Positions 1 to 4,791 of a DNA stretch of 5,039 nt are shown one piece after another. Source of the DNA: an uncultured Collinsella sp. (lineage in GTDB: Bacteria > Actinomycetota > Coriobacteriia > Coriobacteriales > Coriobacteriaceae); contig CAUEQX010000132.1 of the NCBI GenBank assembly GCA_959020035.1, forward strand, positions 1-5,039, written 5' to 3'. The first letter of the stretch is position 1, and each line of letters opens with the position of its first letter. The notes under the pieces were generated by a model. The model saw only the letters and a program-made list of their open reading frames with translations. It made no database searches and had not been told where the DNA came from. The position numbers were made by a program, and so were the translations under genes.

Positions 1-20
1 CCATTCTACGGCGGGATTCC

Positions 21-64
21 GGGTCGCAGTTTCCGCTTGAGGCGCCATCCGGAAACTACGTCCC
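21..64. repeat. Palindromic unit A hairpin
   Basis: Arms 21-35 and 50-64 pair at 13 of 15 positions, with mismatches at 24/61 (T·T) and 27/58 (C·A). The loop (36-49) contains the palindrome GGCGCC at 41-46. It is the older-looking, less perfect copy of the unit at 81-128. Confidence 0.75.
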
Positions 65-80
65 AGTCTGAGCGCGGATT

Positions 81-128
81 CCGGGACACGCTTTCCGCCT
101 GGGCCGCCATCGGGAAAGCGTGTCCCGG
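81..128. repeat. Palindromic unit B hairpin, perfect 16-bp stem
   Basis: Arms 81-96 and 113-128 are perfectly complementary over 16 bp (CCGGGACACGCTTTCC and its complement) around a 16-nt loop. No T-run follows on either strand, so it does not look like an intrinsic terminator. Compared with unit A, both partners have changed together at three stem pairs. Confidence 0.85.
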
Positions 129-171
129 CCTGCGTTGACGCGGCGTTTTCTTTACGCCCGCGCCCTGCATA

Positions 172-188
172 GAGTTCGATTCTCCGCG
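172..188 (+). repeat. Inverted 17-nt copy of the ssrA 3' end (T-arm/acceptor sequence)
   Basis: GAGTTCGATTCTCCGCG on the plus strand is identical, 17 of 17, to the tmRNA-sense sequence read on the minus strand from 271 to 255. The match stops sharply on both sides: the acceptor end and CCA are absent, and the upstream bases differ. No 5' acceptor or D-arm of a tRNA precedes it on the plus strand, so it is not a complete tRNA. It may be a remnant of an attachment site or of a tRNA/tmRNA gene, or a structure-forming inverted repeat around the ssrA terminator. Confidence 0.7.
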
Positions 189-202
189 GTATCTATAAGT
201 AA

Positions 203-237
203 TAAAAAAGCAGGTAGGTACGTTTACCTACCTGCTT
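203..237 (-). terminator. Rho-independent terminator of ssrA
   Basis: The stem arms 208-220 and 225-237 form a perfect 13-bp stem with a 4-nt loop (221-224). Read on the minus strand, it is followed immediately by a run of T (complement of A204-209). It begins 9 nt after the encoded CCA of the tmRNA, which is a normal place for the end of an ssrA transcript. Confidence 0.95.
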
Positions 238-245
238 GCAACTAT

Positions 246-609
246 TGGTGGAGGCGCGGAGAATCGAACTCCGGTCCACGAAAGCCCCCTGATTGGCATC
301 TCCAAGCTCAGTCGCTGGTTTAGTCTCGGACGCTTTGCGCGCAACGACACGCTCGCGACGTCCTAACCGGTTCGGTCTTAGCCTGCGCCATACCGATTAC
401 GTGCGCAGGAGCATTCCCCTAACATGACGTCGCGCCGGTGTCGGGGAAATCACCGGGTTGACGCGCCGCTATAAACTAAGCAGCGAGAGCCATAGGCTCA
501 AAAGAAGAGTTGTTGTCAATTCAATTTGACGGTACCCCTGTTTAACGAGGCGAGGAGACCTCGGCTTGCTTCCTCTCTCAGAGCTATCGTGTCGAAACCA
601 GTCGCCCCC
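246..609 (-). ncRNA. ssrA: Transfer-messenger RNA (tmRNA)
   Basis: tmRNA enters stalled ribosomes with SmpB, adds alanine as a tRNA, and then serves as template for a degradation tag. The 5' end GGGGGCG (609-603) pairs with CGCCTCC (256-250, minus sense) in a 7-bp acceptor stem with one G-U pair, followed by discriminator A and an encoded CCA at 248-246. The D-like segment starts with ACTGGTTTCGACA, a near-universal tmRNA signature. The T-arm is CGGAG, TTCGATT, CTCCG (273-257). The tag frame lies at 517-476. The length of 364 nt is usual for a one-piece tmRNA. Mature ends were set by the acceptor pairing and CCA. The pseudoknots were not resolved by eye. It is transcribed away from the gene at 847 and closed by the terminator at 203-237. 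Confidence 0.97.
476..517 (-). other. tmRNA tag-peptide reading frame (DNNSSFEPMALAA)
   Basis: On the tmRNA sense strand, a GAC at 517-515 opens a frame encoding DNNSSFEPMALAA and ending at TAG (478-476). The ALAA end is the hallmark of SsrA tags and is what ClpXP-type proteases recognise. The resume codon is inferred: an in-frame TGA (523-521) lies two codons upstream, so only ATT or GAC could be first, and GAC fits the family's preference for a G-initial resume codon. Methionine occupies the place where many tags have tyrosine (YALAA). Confidence 0.8.
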
Positions 610-705
610 GAATGTCGGGAAAGTCTGGATGGCATCGGGCACGAGTACCCAACACCCGTCGACTTTTCAAGGAACATGCAGGGCGAGCCCCGCTTGTGGA
701 GTGTT

Positions 706-714
706 ATCTTACCA
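706..714 (-). promoter_or_regulatory. Candidate extended -10 promoter for ssrA
   Basis: On the minus strand the sequence reads TGGTAAGAT, a TGn extended -10 with a TAnnnT hexamer at 711-706. No good -35 lies 16-18 bp upstream. Transcription would start near 699 and leave a 5' leader of about 90 nt to be trimmed from the precursor. A competing candidate is TTGAAA at 670-665 with a poor -10 (TACTCG) 17 bp on. The choice between them is uncertain. Confidence 0.35.
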
Positions 715-804
715 CGTTCTGAAAGCGGACAGCTGTTCTATGCACGAGCTGTGAAGACCCCAATGTGCTCCGCACTTCGCACTTTTGCTACCGATCGCGT
801 CACG

Positions 805-810
805 TATATT
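805..810 (+). promoter_or_regulatory. Candidate -10 box (TATATT) for the gene at 847
   Basis: TATATT is five of six to the -10 consensus and lies 36 bp before the start codon. The -35 region 17 bp upstream (CTTTTG, 782-787) is poor. It would give a leader of about 30 nt. Confidence 0.4.
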
Positions 811-846
811 TTCGCCAAGCAAAATTGACCCGTCGAAAGGACCGTT

Positions 847-1281
847 ATGGATACCAAGCAGCAACTCGTCAATGCCCTCGCAGGCTTGGGCTCAACCATT
901 ACCGAAGCTATGGATGTCATCGAAGGCTTTGTCCCCTGCGGACATCCCGCCCTCACGGTATCGAACGCACTCGTCGCGCTGGACGCCGACGATAATGTAG
1001 CTCTCGCCCAGCAGCTTGAGACCGTCGAGGGCTTTATCGACCACGTGAGTGAGAACCGCAGCGTGGCCGCCTACCACGGCGTCGAGGTCGAGCTCGCGGG
1101 TCCCAAAGCCGATCTGCTCGCAGCAATCCGCGAGGTAGGCGCCCTTATGCAGACCGCAGGCGTCAAGAACACCCAAGTCAACGAGTGGGTCTACCGCAGC
1201 CTGGCAGCACTAAACGATTCCGATGAAAAAGCTGCCGAAAAACTCGCAGAAAGTCCCGCCATTAAGGCCGAGCTTTTGTAA
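847..1281 (+). CDS. Hypothetical protein, 144 aa, acidic and helical
   Basis: I do not recognise this family. The ATG at 847 is preceded by a good Shine-Dalgarno (GAAAGGA, 835-841) at 5-nt spacing, and a TATATT box lies upstream, so the frame is very likely real. The protein is rich in Ala, Glu, Asp and Leu, with long predicted helices at about 1-28, 48-70, 86-104 and 110-144. It has no signal peptide and no membrane segment, so it is probably cytoplasmic. There is a single cysteine (C31) in a PCGHPAL segment (30-36), plus H66 and H77; a metal site cannot be argued from this alone. It stands alone, divergent from ssrA and convergent with the toxin-antitoxin pair, and a hairpin follows its stop. 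Codon use (GC-rich third positions, few rare codons) resembles the rest of the window. Confidence 0.85.
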   Translation: MDTKQQLVNALAGLGSTITEAMDVIEGFVPCGHPALTVSNALVALDADDNVALAQQLETVEGFIDHVSENRSVAAYHGVEVELAGPKADLLAAIREVGALMQTAGVKNTQVNEWVYRSLAALNDSDEKAAEKLAESPAIKAELL

Positions 1282-1290
1282 ATAGCAGAC

Positions 1291-1327
1291 GCGGGTCCCT
1301 TGGCGCATCGTCGTCCAAGAGGCCCGC
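1291..1327. terminator. Hairpin between convergent genes, possible terminator
   Basis: Arms 1291-1303 and 1315-1327 form a 13-position stem with one C·A mismatch and one T·G wobble around an 11-nt loop. It starts 9 nt after the stop of the 847 gene and lies 43 nt beyond the stop of the convergent toxin gene. Neither strand has a real T-run after it (plus side continues AAACAGTTTGC), so it is a weak or non-canonical terminator at best. A small palindrome GCAAAC-A-GTTTGC (1326-1338) overlaps its right edge. Confidence 0.45.
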
Positions 1328-1369
1328 AAACAGTTTGCGTCAACCGATAGCCGCGCCGCCGCGTTCGGC

Positions 1370-1855
1370 CTAAGCAAGAATCGGCATCATTTGACGAGGT
1401 GTCTTTGCTGCGAGATCGGCATGCTCGAGCAGTTTGCGATCGCTGGTCACCAAGTAATCGACCTGCGCGCGCTTACACGCGGCGAGCACCAAGTTGTTTT
1501 CGTAATCGCGATGGAGCGCTAAGTATTTGTCGGCCAGCCAAAGGTCCGACGCATCTGCACCCACGGCCGTAGCGTTTTCGGTCATGTTCCGAACAAACGC
1601 CAACGCCGCATCGCCAATTGCACGGGCAGACGCCTCGTCGAGTGCTCCCCCGCTGGCAAGAACGCTACGCTTCGGCTCGTGTTGGACAACGTACAGTACG
1701 TCCTTGGCGATATGGACCGGAAAGAACAGCAACGCCCCCGTCTCCGTCGCCTGCCCAATAAACGCACGCGCGGCAAGCGACTCGGCATGGTCGACGCAAA
1801 ACGAATCGACCCATACGTTGGCGTCTACCATGATCTTGAGAGGCGCCCCACTCAC
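1370..1855 (-). CDS. PIN-domain ribonuclease toxin (VapC-like), second gene of a toxin-antitoxin pair
   Basis: Proteins of this fold are Mg2+/Mn2+-dependent ribonucleases; as toxins they cut tRNA or other RNA and stop translation. The 161-aa protein is slightly longer than a typical VapC. Visible PIN motifs are the N-terminal MVDANVWVD (D11, N13), a helix with acidic D52 (HIAKDVLYVV), DYENNLVLAACK (D117, E119) and DYLVTSDRKLL (D139), so all four usual acidic positions can be placed. The start is GTG at 1855, with AAAGGGG (1864-1870) 8 nt upstream. It overlaps the antitoxin stop by 4 nt (GTGA, 1852-1855), typical of translational coupling. An internal ATG at 1831 has a poorer ribosome site and falls just before the catalytic D11. 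The family is clear; the RNA target is unknown. A non-TA housekeeping PIN nuclease is unlikely given the partner. Confidence 0.88.
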   Translation of the reverse strand: MSGAPLKIMVDANVWVDSFCVDHAESLAARAFIGQATETGALLFFPVHIAKDVLYVVQHEPKRSVLASGGALDEASARAIGDAALAFVRNMTENATAVGADASDLWLADKYLALHRDYENNLVLAACKRAQVDYLVTSDRKLLEHADLAAKTPRQMMPILA

Positions 1856-2205
1856 TGGATCATCCCCTTTTGGCGATAATGCTCATCCATGGCGTCGGAA
1901 TAGATTACGTCCCAATCGCGATCGTCGGATACGGGCGACGTAGCGATGCCCAAATCTGCATAAAGCCGGTCTGCCGCTGCCCACGACGCGGCGAACGGAG
2001 TATCGTGCGCGACGGTCTGTTGCCGGCCATCAACGGCAGACAGCACTTCCTCGCACTGCCCACCACCCTGTGCGACCTTGGCCACAACCTTTTTGATGAG
2101 GTCGGGCAGTGACCTGCCCGAAAGCTGCAACGCTTCCTCGGCGCGCTCTTTAACCGAGCGATCTACGCGAACATTCACTTGCGCCATGCTGCCAACGGTA
2201 GCCAT
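1852..2205 (-). CDS. RelB/DinJ-like ribbon-helix-helix antitoxin
   Basis: The antitoxin binds and neutralises the PIN protein encoded just downstream, and as a dimer should repress its own promoter. Residues 8-14 (AQVNVRV) form the DNA-contacting strand, followed by helix 17-28 (SVKERAEEALQL) and, after SGRS, helix 33-46. This is the RelB/DinJ pattern. The C-terminal part (about 68-117, rich in Trp, Tyr and Asp) is the likely toxin-binding arm. I chose the ATG at 2205 (117 aa) because AAGGTGAGG (2211-2219) lies 5 nt upstream. The longer frame opening at 2250 begins inside the promoter's -10 box and cannot be the start. M7 (2187) has no comparable ribosome site. RelB-type antitoxins more often pair with RelE/YafQ-fold toxins, so the PIN partner is notable. 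Confidence 0.85.
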   Translation of the reverse strand: MATVGSMAQVNVRVDRSVKERAEEALQLSGRSLPDLIKKVVAKVAQGGGQCEEVLSAVDGRQQTVAHDTPFAASWAAADRLYADLGIATSPVSDDRDWDVIYSDAMDEHYRQKGMIQ

Positions 2206-2210
2206 CTCAA

Positions 2211-2219
2211 CCTCACCTT
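2211..2219 (-). promoter_or_regulatory. Ribosome binding site that fixes the antitoxin start
   Basis: Minus-strand AAGGTGAGG lies 5 nt before the ATG at 2205. It decides the start against the upstream ATGs at 2250 and 2235 and the downstream ATG at 2187. Confidence 0.75.
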
Positions 2220-2226
2220 CAGCATT

Positions 2227-2243
2227 TACTAGCATTGCTAGCA
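2227..2243 (-). promoter_or_regulatory. Candidate antitoxin operator: two TGCTAGYA palindromes 9 bp apart
   Basis: On the minus strand, TGCTAGCA (2243-2236, a perfect 8-bp palindrome) is followed one base later by TGCTAGTA (2234-2227). The copies are direct repeats one helical turn apart and sit over the predicted transcription start of the toxin-antitoxin operon. Ribbon-helix-helix antitoxins bind short repeated half-sites in this way, so autoregulation here is a reasonable inference. Confidence 0.6.
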
Positions 2244-2245
2244 CG

Positions 2246-2274
2246 AGCATATATCCGAGCTAACATCTCGTCAA
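2246..2274 (-). promoter_or_regulatory. Promoter of the toxin-antitoxin operon
   Basis: TTGACG (2274-2269) and TATGCT (2251-2246) on the minus strand are separated by exactly 17 bp, matching five and four of six sigma-70-type consensus bases. The start would fall near 2239, inside the operator and about 34 nt before the antitoxin ATG. The -35 box abuts the T-tract of the upstream ATPase terminator. Confidence 0.7.
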
Positions 2275-2325
2275 ACAAAAGAAGGCCTGCACCCTGGCGG
2301 CTGCGGTGCCGCCCGAATGCAGGCC
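2273..2325 (-). terminator. Intrinsic terminator of the metal ATPase operon
   Basis: The outer arms GGCCTGCA/TGCAGGCC (2318-2325 with 2284-2291) enclose a second stem, GGCGGC/GCCGCC (2296-2301 with 2308-2313), separated by 4-nt asymmetric spacers. On the minus strand the outer stem is followed by TTCTTTTGTTT (2283-2273). It lies 19 nt after the ATPase stop and insulates the toxin-antitoxin promoter, whose -35 box overlaps the end of the T-tract. Confidence 0.92.
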
Positions 2326-2344
2326 ATATACTCAATCGAAAACG

Positions 2345-4420
2345 CTAACGCAGGTACGCCTTTGCGTTGCCCAGACTGTAGGCGATCGTTGAGCCGTTGT
2401 GCAGCAGTGACGACGTCTGCGGAGTAATCATGCCGGTAATACCCAATGCCAACAGCGCCGAGTTGGTGAGCATCACCTTGGAATACGAACTCGTCAGACG
2501 GTCGATAAGCCCCTGGCTCATGCGGCGCAGGCGCACGATCGCGGCCAGATCCGTATCGGTCAGAATGATATCGGCGACCTCCTTGGCGATGTCGCTTCCG
2601 CCACCCATCGCCAGGCCCACGTCGGCCAAACCGAGTGCTGGCGAATCGTTGACGCCGTCGCCCACCATGGCAACGTGGCGCCCCTCGCTCTTAATGCGCT
2701 CCACATAAGCGTACTTATCCTCGGGCAACAGCTCGGCCTTAAACTCGTCGACTCCCGCCTCGCGCGCAATGCGCTCGGCCGTGCGCTCCGAGTCGCCCGT
2801 GAGCATGACCACGTGCTTAACGCCCAGCGCATGCAGGTCGGCGATGGCCTCGCGGACCCCGGGCTTGAGCGGGTCCTCGATACCGAGCACGCCAACGACC
2901 GTGCCGTCGACCGCCAGGTACAGCGGCGACAAGCCCTGCATCTGGGACTCGATGCGCTCCTTGATGTCGGATTCGAGCTGCGCGCTCTCGTCCTCGAATA
3001 CAAAGTGCGCGGAACCGATGATGGCGCGACGCTCCTCAATGGACGAGGCAATGCCGTGTGCCACGATGTACTCGACGGCAGCATGGCGCTCGCGGTGCTC
3101 GAGCCCACGCTCGCGTGCCGCGTTGACGACGGCGCGTGCCACCGGATGCGGGAAATGCTCCTCCAAGCAAGCGGAAAGGCGCAGAATCTCGTCCTCGCTC
3201 CAGCCATCGGTGGTCAGCACGCAGGCAAGACGCGGCTGCGCCTCGGTGAGCGTGCCGGTCTTATCAAACACAATGGTGTCGGCCTTGGCAAACGACTCAA
3301 AATACTTAGCGCCCTTGACCATGACGCCCATCTTGGCGGCGTCGCTCATAGCAGTCATGACGGCGACGGAGCCCGTGAGCTTGAGTGCGCACGAGTAATC
3401 GACCATCAACGCCGCCGAGGTCTTGATGAGGCTGCGGGTGGTAAGCGCAACCAGGCCCGCGAGCAGGAAGTTCCACGGGACGATCTTGTTGGCGAGGTCT
3501 TCCATGTGCGACTGGCCCTCAGACTTGAGCGAGTCGGCCGCCTGCACGAGCGAGACGATCGAGCGCAGCTTGGTCTGAGCCGTGTTGGCGCGCACGCGCA
3601 CCAAGATGCTGCCGTCCTCGACGACGGTTCCAGCAAACACATCGTCGCCTGCGCTGCGCTCGACGGCAAGCGGCTCGCCGGTCAGGGTCGCCTGGTTAAC
3701 CATGGCGCTCCCCTGCTCAACCACACCGTCGATGCAGATGGACATGCCGGTGCGAACGGCGACCAAGTCGCCGGGCTCAAGCTCGGTGGCGGCAACGCTC
3801 ACCTCGGTGTCGCCGACGACCTTTTGCGCCTTGTCGGGCACATCGAGCAGCGAGTTGATGAGCTCGTTTTCGCTCATGGCGCGGGTGTAGTCCTCGAGCA
3901 GCTCGCCCACGTTGAGCAGGAACATCGTCTGCCCCGCGGTATCGACATCACGTTTGACAAACGAGATACCGATGGCCGAAGCGTCGAGCACAGGAACGGT
4001 CAGGCGCGGCTGCGAGAGCTCGTGGAGAGCAGCGCGCAAAAAGGTCATGTAACCGGCCACGACAAACACCGCACGCAGAGGCGTCGGCAAGAACCAGCGA
4101 CGTGCGTAATGGGCGCCGATGAGTGTCGCCAGGTCCATAACGAGTTTGTGCTTGCGCGGCTCGAGTTGCATCACGTAACCCGACTTGGCATCGGCGATGG
4201 CTTGAGCATCGAGTGCGCCCAAGGCGTCGAGCACGCTCGCACGACACTGCTCGTCATATTCGAGCGCCATCTGGCCAATACGGCCATATACGCGCACTTT
4301 GCGCACGCCGTCGATTTCGCCGCCAAGCTTAAGAAGTGCATCGAGATCGCTCTCTGGCACAGGACCCGCCAATTGAAGACGGGTCCTGCCAGGGATCTCG
4401 CTAATAATCGAGAATCTCAT
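2345..4420 (-). CDS. Heavy-metal P1B-type ATPase with a proline-less SCA membrane motif
   Basis: This is a membrane pump that moves a metal ion, probably outward, using ATP and an aspartyl-phosphate intermediate. The 691-aa protein starts at ATG 4420. Residues 1-70 resemble an HMA_2-like domain (PGRTRLQL, 10-17) but lack a CxxC metal site; the only cysteine there is C59. Hydrophobic segments lie at about 112-130, 142-156, 163-178, 315-327 and 333-357. The actuator loop has TGEP (247-250). The membrane motif before the phosphorylation domain is DYSCALK (341-347, C344), replacing the usual CPC or SPC. DKTGT (386-390) carries the phosphorylated D386. H425-P426 is the P1B signature HP, TGD is at 541-543 and GDGVND at 587-592, so the catalytic core looks intact. 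The last two membrane segments (about 647-665 and 671-689) include N653 and LLHNGST (672-678). It follows the DUF6110-like gene by 18 bp with only a weak ribosome site (AGG), so coupled translation is likely. The transported metal cannot be stated. Confidence 0.95.
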   Translation of the reverse strand: MRFSIISEIPGRTRLQLAGPVPESDLDALLKLGGEIDGVRKVRVYGRIGQMALEYDEQCRASVLDALGALDAQAIADAKSGYVMQLEPRKHKLVMDLATLIGAHYARRWFLPTPLRAVFVVAGYMTFLRAALHELSQPRLTVPVLDASAIGISFVKRDVDTAGQTMFLLNVGELLEDYTRAMSENELINSLLDVPDKAQKVVGDTEVSVAATELEPGDLVAVRTGMSICIDGVVEQGSAMVNQATLTGEPLAVERSAGDDVFAGTVVEDGSILVRVRANTAQTKLRSIVSLVQAADSLKSEGQSHMEDLANKIVPWNFLLAGLVALTTRSLIKTSAALMVDYSCALKLTGSVAVMTAMSDAAKMGVMVKGAKYFESFAKADTIVFDKTGTLTEAQPRLACVLTTDGWSEDEILRLSACLEEHFPHPVARAVVNAARERGLEHRERHAAVEYIVAHGIASSIEERRAIIGSAHFVFEDESAQLESDIKERIESQMQGLSPLYLAVDGTVVGVLGIEDPLKPGVREAIADLHALGVKHVVMLTGDSERTAERIAREAGVDEFKAELLPEDKYAYVERIKSEGRHVAMVGDGVNDSPALGLADVGLAMGGGSDIAKEVADIILTDTDLAAIVRLRRMSQGLIDRLTSSYSKVMLTNSALLALGITGMITPQTSSLLHNGSTIAYSLGNAKAYLR

Positions 4421-4438
4421 AGTTTGTGCCTGGGAGCG

Positions 4439-4684
4439 TTACTCGGCTGCCTCGTCAGCAGCGGCCTCGCTCTGGGTGATGTAGGCAGCCTCGGCAACCA
4501 TGTCGTCGACATTAGCCTTGGCCTGCTCGACCATGTCCTGGTAGCAGTTCTTGACGCGCATGCCGCACGCGATGCCCTGCACGCAGGCATTCTTTACCGG
4601 AGCGCTGGTGAGCAGTTTGATGCCGGCCGTACCGAGCAGAAAACCGCCACCAACAAGCAGGGTGTTAAACGTGGACTTCTTCAT
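4439..4684 (-). CDS. DUF6110-like small membrane-anchored protein, 81 aa
   Basis: The family is recognised from memory by its N-terminal pattern LLVGGGFLLGTAGIKLLTS (9-27), a glycine-rich transmembrane helix after a Lys-Lys start. Such proteins are often encoded beside this class of metal P-type ATPase; their role is not established. Residues 30-70 form a long amphipathic helix, and the tail (72-81) is Ala/Glu/Asp-rich and probably disordered. Three cysteines, C34, C40 and C47, are spaced 6 and 7 residues apart along the helix, and no other cysteine is present. The ATG at 4684 is preceded by AAGGGAGAG (4690-4698), far better than the in-frame upstream start at 4759, which lies close to the predicted transcript start and adds a Cys-rich leader unlike the family. 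It is first in a two-gene operon with the ATPase, so an accessory or regulatory subunit of the pump is the best guess. Confidence 0.82.
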   Translation of the reverse strand: MKKSTFNTLLVGGGFLLGTAGIKLLTSAPVKNACVQGIACGMRVKNCYQDMVEQAKANVDDMVAEAAYITQSEAAADEAAE

Positions 4685-4689
4685 GATGT

Positions 4690-4698
4690 CTCTCCCTT
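4690..4698 (-). promoter_or_regulatory. Ribosome binding site of the DUF6110-like gene
   Basis: Minus-strand AAGGGAGAG ends 5 nt before the ATG at 4684. It settles the start against the longer frame opening at 4759. Confidence 0.85.
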
Positions 4699-4700
4699 TT

Positions 4701-4756
4701 CCGCAACAACTGCGGCACGGTGCCTTAGCACCCGAGTAAACAAGTTTGCTCGAGCA
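4701..4756 (-). promoter_or_regulatory. Structured 5' leader of the metal operon
   Basis: The leader of about 80 nt contains three small inverted repeats in series: the palindrome TGCTCGAGCA (4747-4756), a 5-bp hairpin GGTGC-CTTA-GCACC (4719-4732, plus-strand reading) and a 5-bp hairpin CCGCA-ACAAC-TGCGG (4701-4715). None is followed by a T-run, and no known riboswitch was recognised. They may simply stabilise the message; a regulatory role is only a possibility. Confidence 0.35.
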
Positions 4757-4767
4757 CACTTTTGGAA

Positions 4768-4791
4768 AATAGTTTAGTTTATCTAACTATT
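4768..4791. promoter_or_regulatory. Candidate metalloregulator operator over the operon promoter
   Basis: AATAGTTTAG (4768-4777) and CTAACTATT (4783-4791) form an AT-rich inverted repeat with a one-base slip, around TTAG-N5-CTAA (4774-4786). It covers the -10 box and most of the spacer of the promoter at 4771-4799, the expected position for a repressor. TTAG/CTAA half-sites are reminiscent of DtxR/IdeR/MntR-type boxes, so an iron- or manganese-responsive regulator is an inference; no regulator gene is in the window. Confidence 0.55.

Larger units (their letters stand above)
1..132. repeat. Tandem array of diverged 62-bp palindromic units (two complete, one cut by the left edge)
   Basis: Bases 13-70 align without gaps to bases 75-132 at an offset of 62, with GATTCCGGG near the start, TTTCCGC in the left arm, CGCCATC in the loop region and GGAAA in the right arm. 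Bases 1-7 (CCATTCT) match the tail of the other two units (CCAGTCT at 63-69, CCGGCCT at 125-131), so a third unit probably continues to the left. The array stops near 132, with no further copy at 137 onward. Each unit folds into a long hairpin. No reading frame here looks real. The array could be a REP/BIME-like intergenic element or a remnant of a non-autonomous mobile element. A terminator at 203-237 lies between it and ssrA, so it is probably not transcribed with ssrA. Confidence 0.75.
610..846. other. Intergenic region between divergent ssrA and the gene at 847
   Basis: This 237-bp gap has no reading frame I believe; the frames crossing it run into tmRNA sequence. It holds candidate divergent promoters at 706-714 (minus) and 805-810 (plus), and a weak inverted repeat of ACAGCT (729-734) with AGCTGT (747-752). 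Nothing else was recognised. Confidence 0.6.

Noticed and set aside
1..132. CRISPR array
   Set aside because: The 62-bp units diverge throughout, each is palindromic over its length, and there is no constant repeat alternating with unique spacers.
150..195. A plus-strand tRNA ending near 190
   Set aside because: Only a T-arm-like stretch is present. No matching 5' acceptor strand, D-arm or anticodon arm can be placed in the 60-90 bases before it.
120..323. A 67-codon plus-strand frame ending in RRGESNSGPRKP
   Set aside because: It crosses the ssrA terminator and the antisense of the tmRNA 3' end. This peptide pattern is the typical spurious translation of a tRNA/tmRNA T-arm.
526..828. Plus-strand frames of 100 and 62 codons
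   Set aside because: Both start inside the tmRNA gene on the opposite strand and run through the promoter region. Neither has a ribosome site or a recognisable domain.
1527..1943. A 138-codon plus-strand frame
   Set aside because: It is antisense to the PIN toxin and the antitoxin end, Ser/Arg/Ala-rich and without a ribosome site.
2206..2250. N-terminal extension of the antitoxin from the ATG at 2250
   Set aside because: That ATG lies inside the -10 box of the likely promoter, the segment contains the operator, and a much better ribosome site precedes the ATG at 2205.
4701..4756. Riboswitch in the metal operon leader
   Set aside because: Only three short independent hairpins are seen. No known aptamer signature and no terminator/anti-terminator arrangement were found.
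4685..4759. N-terminal extension of the DUF6110-like protein from 4759
   Set aside because: The extension is untypical of the family, lies in the leader region, and the ATG at 4684 has a strong ribosome site.
2675..4777. A 700-codon open frame on the plus strand
   Set aside because: It is the antisense of the ATPase and DUF6110-like genes, which carry every catalytic P-type ATPase motif. The translation has low-complexity, His/Arg/Leu-rich composition and no recognisable domain. Long antisense frames are common opposite GC-rich genes that avoid TTA, CTA and TCA codons.
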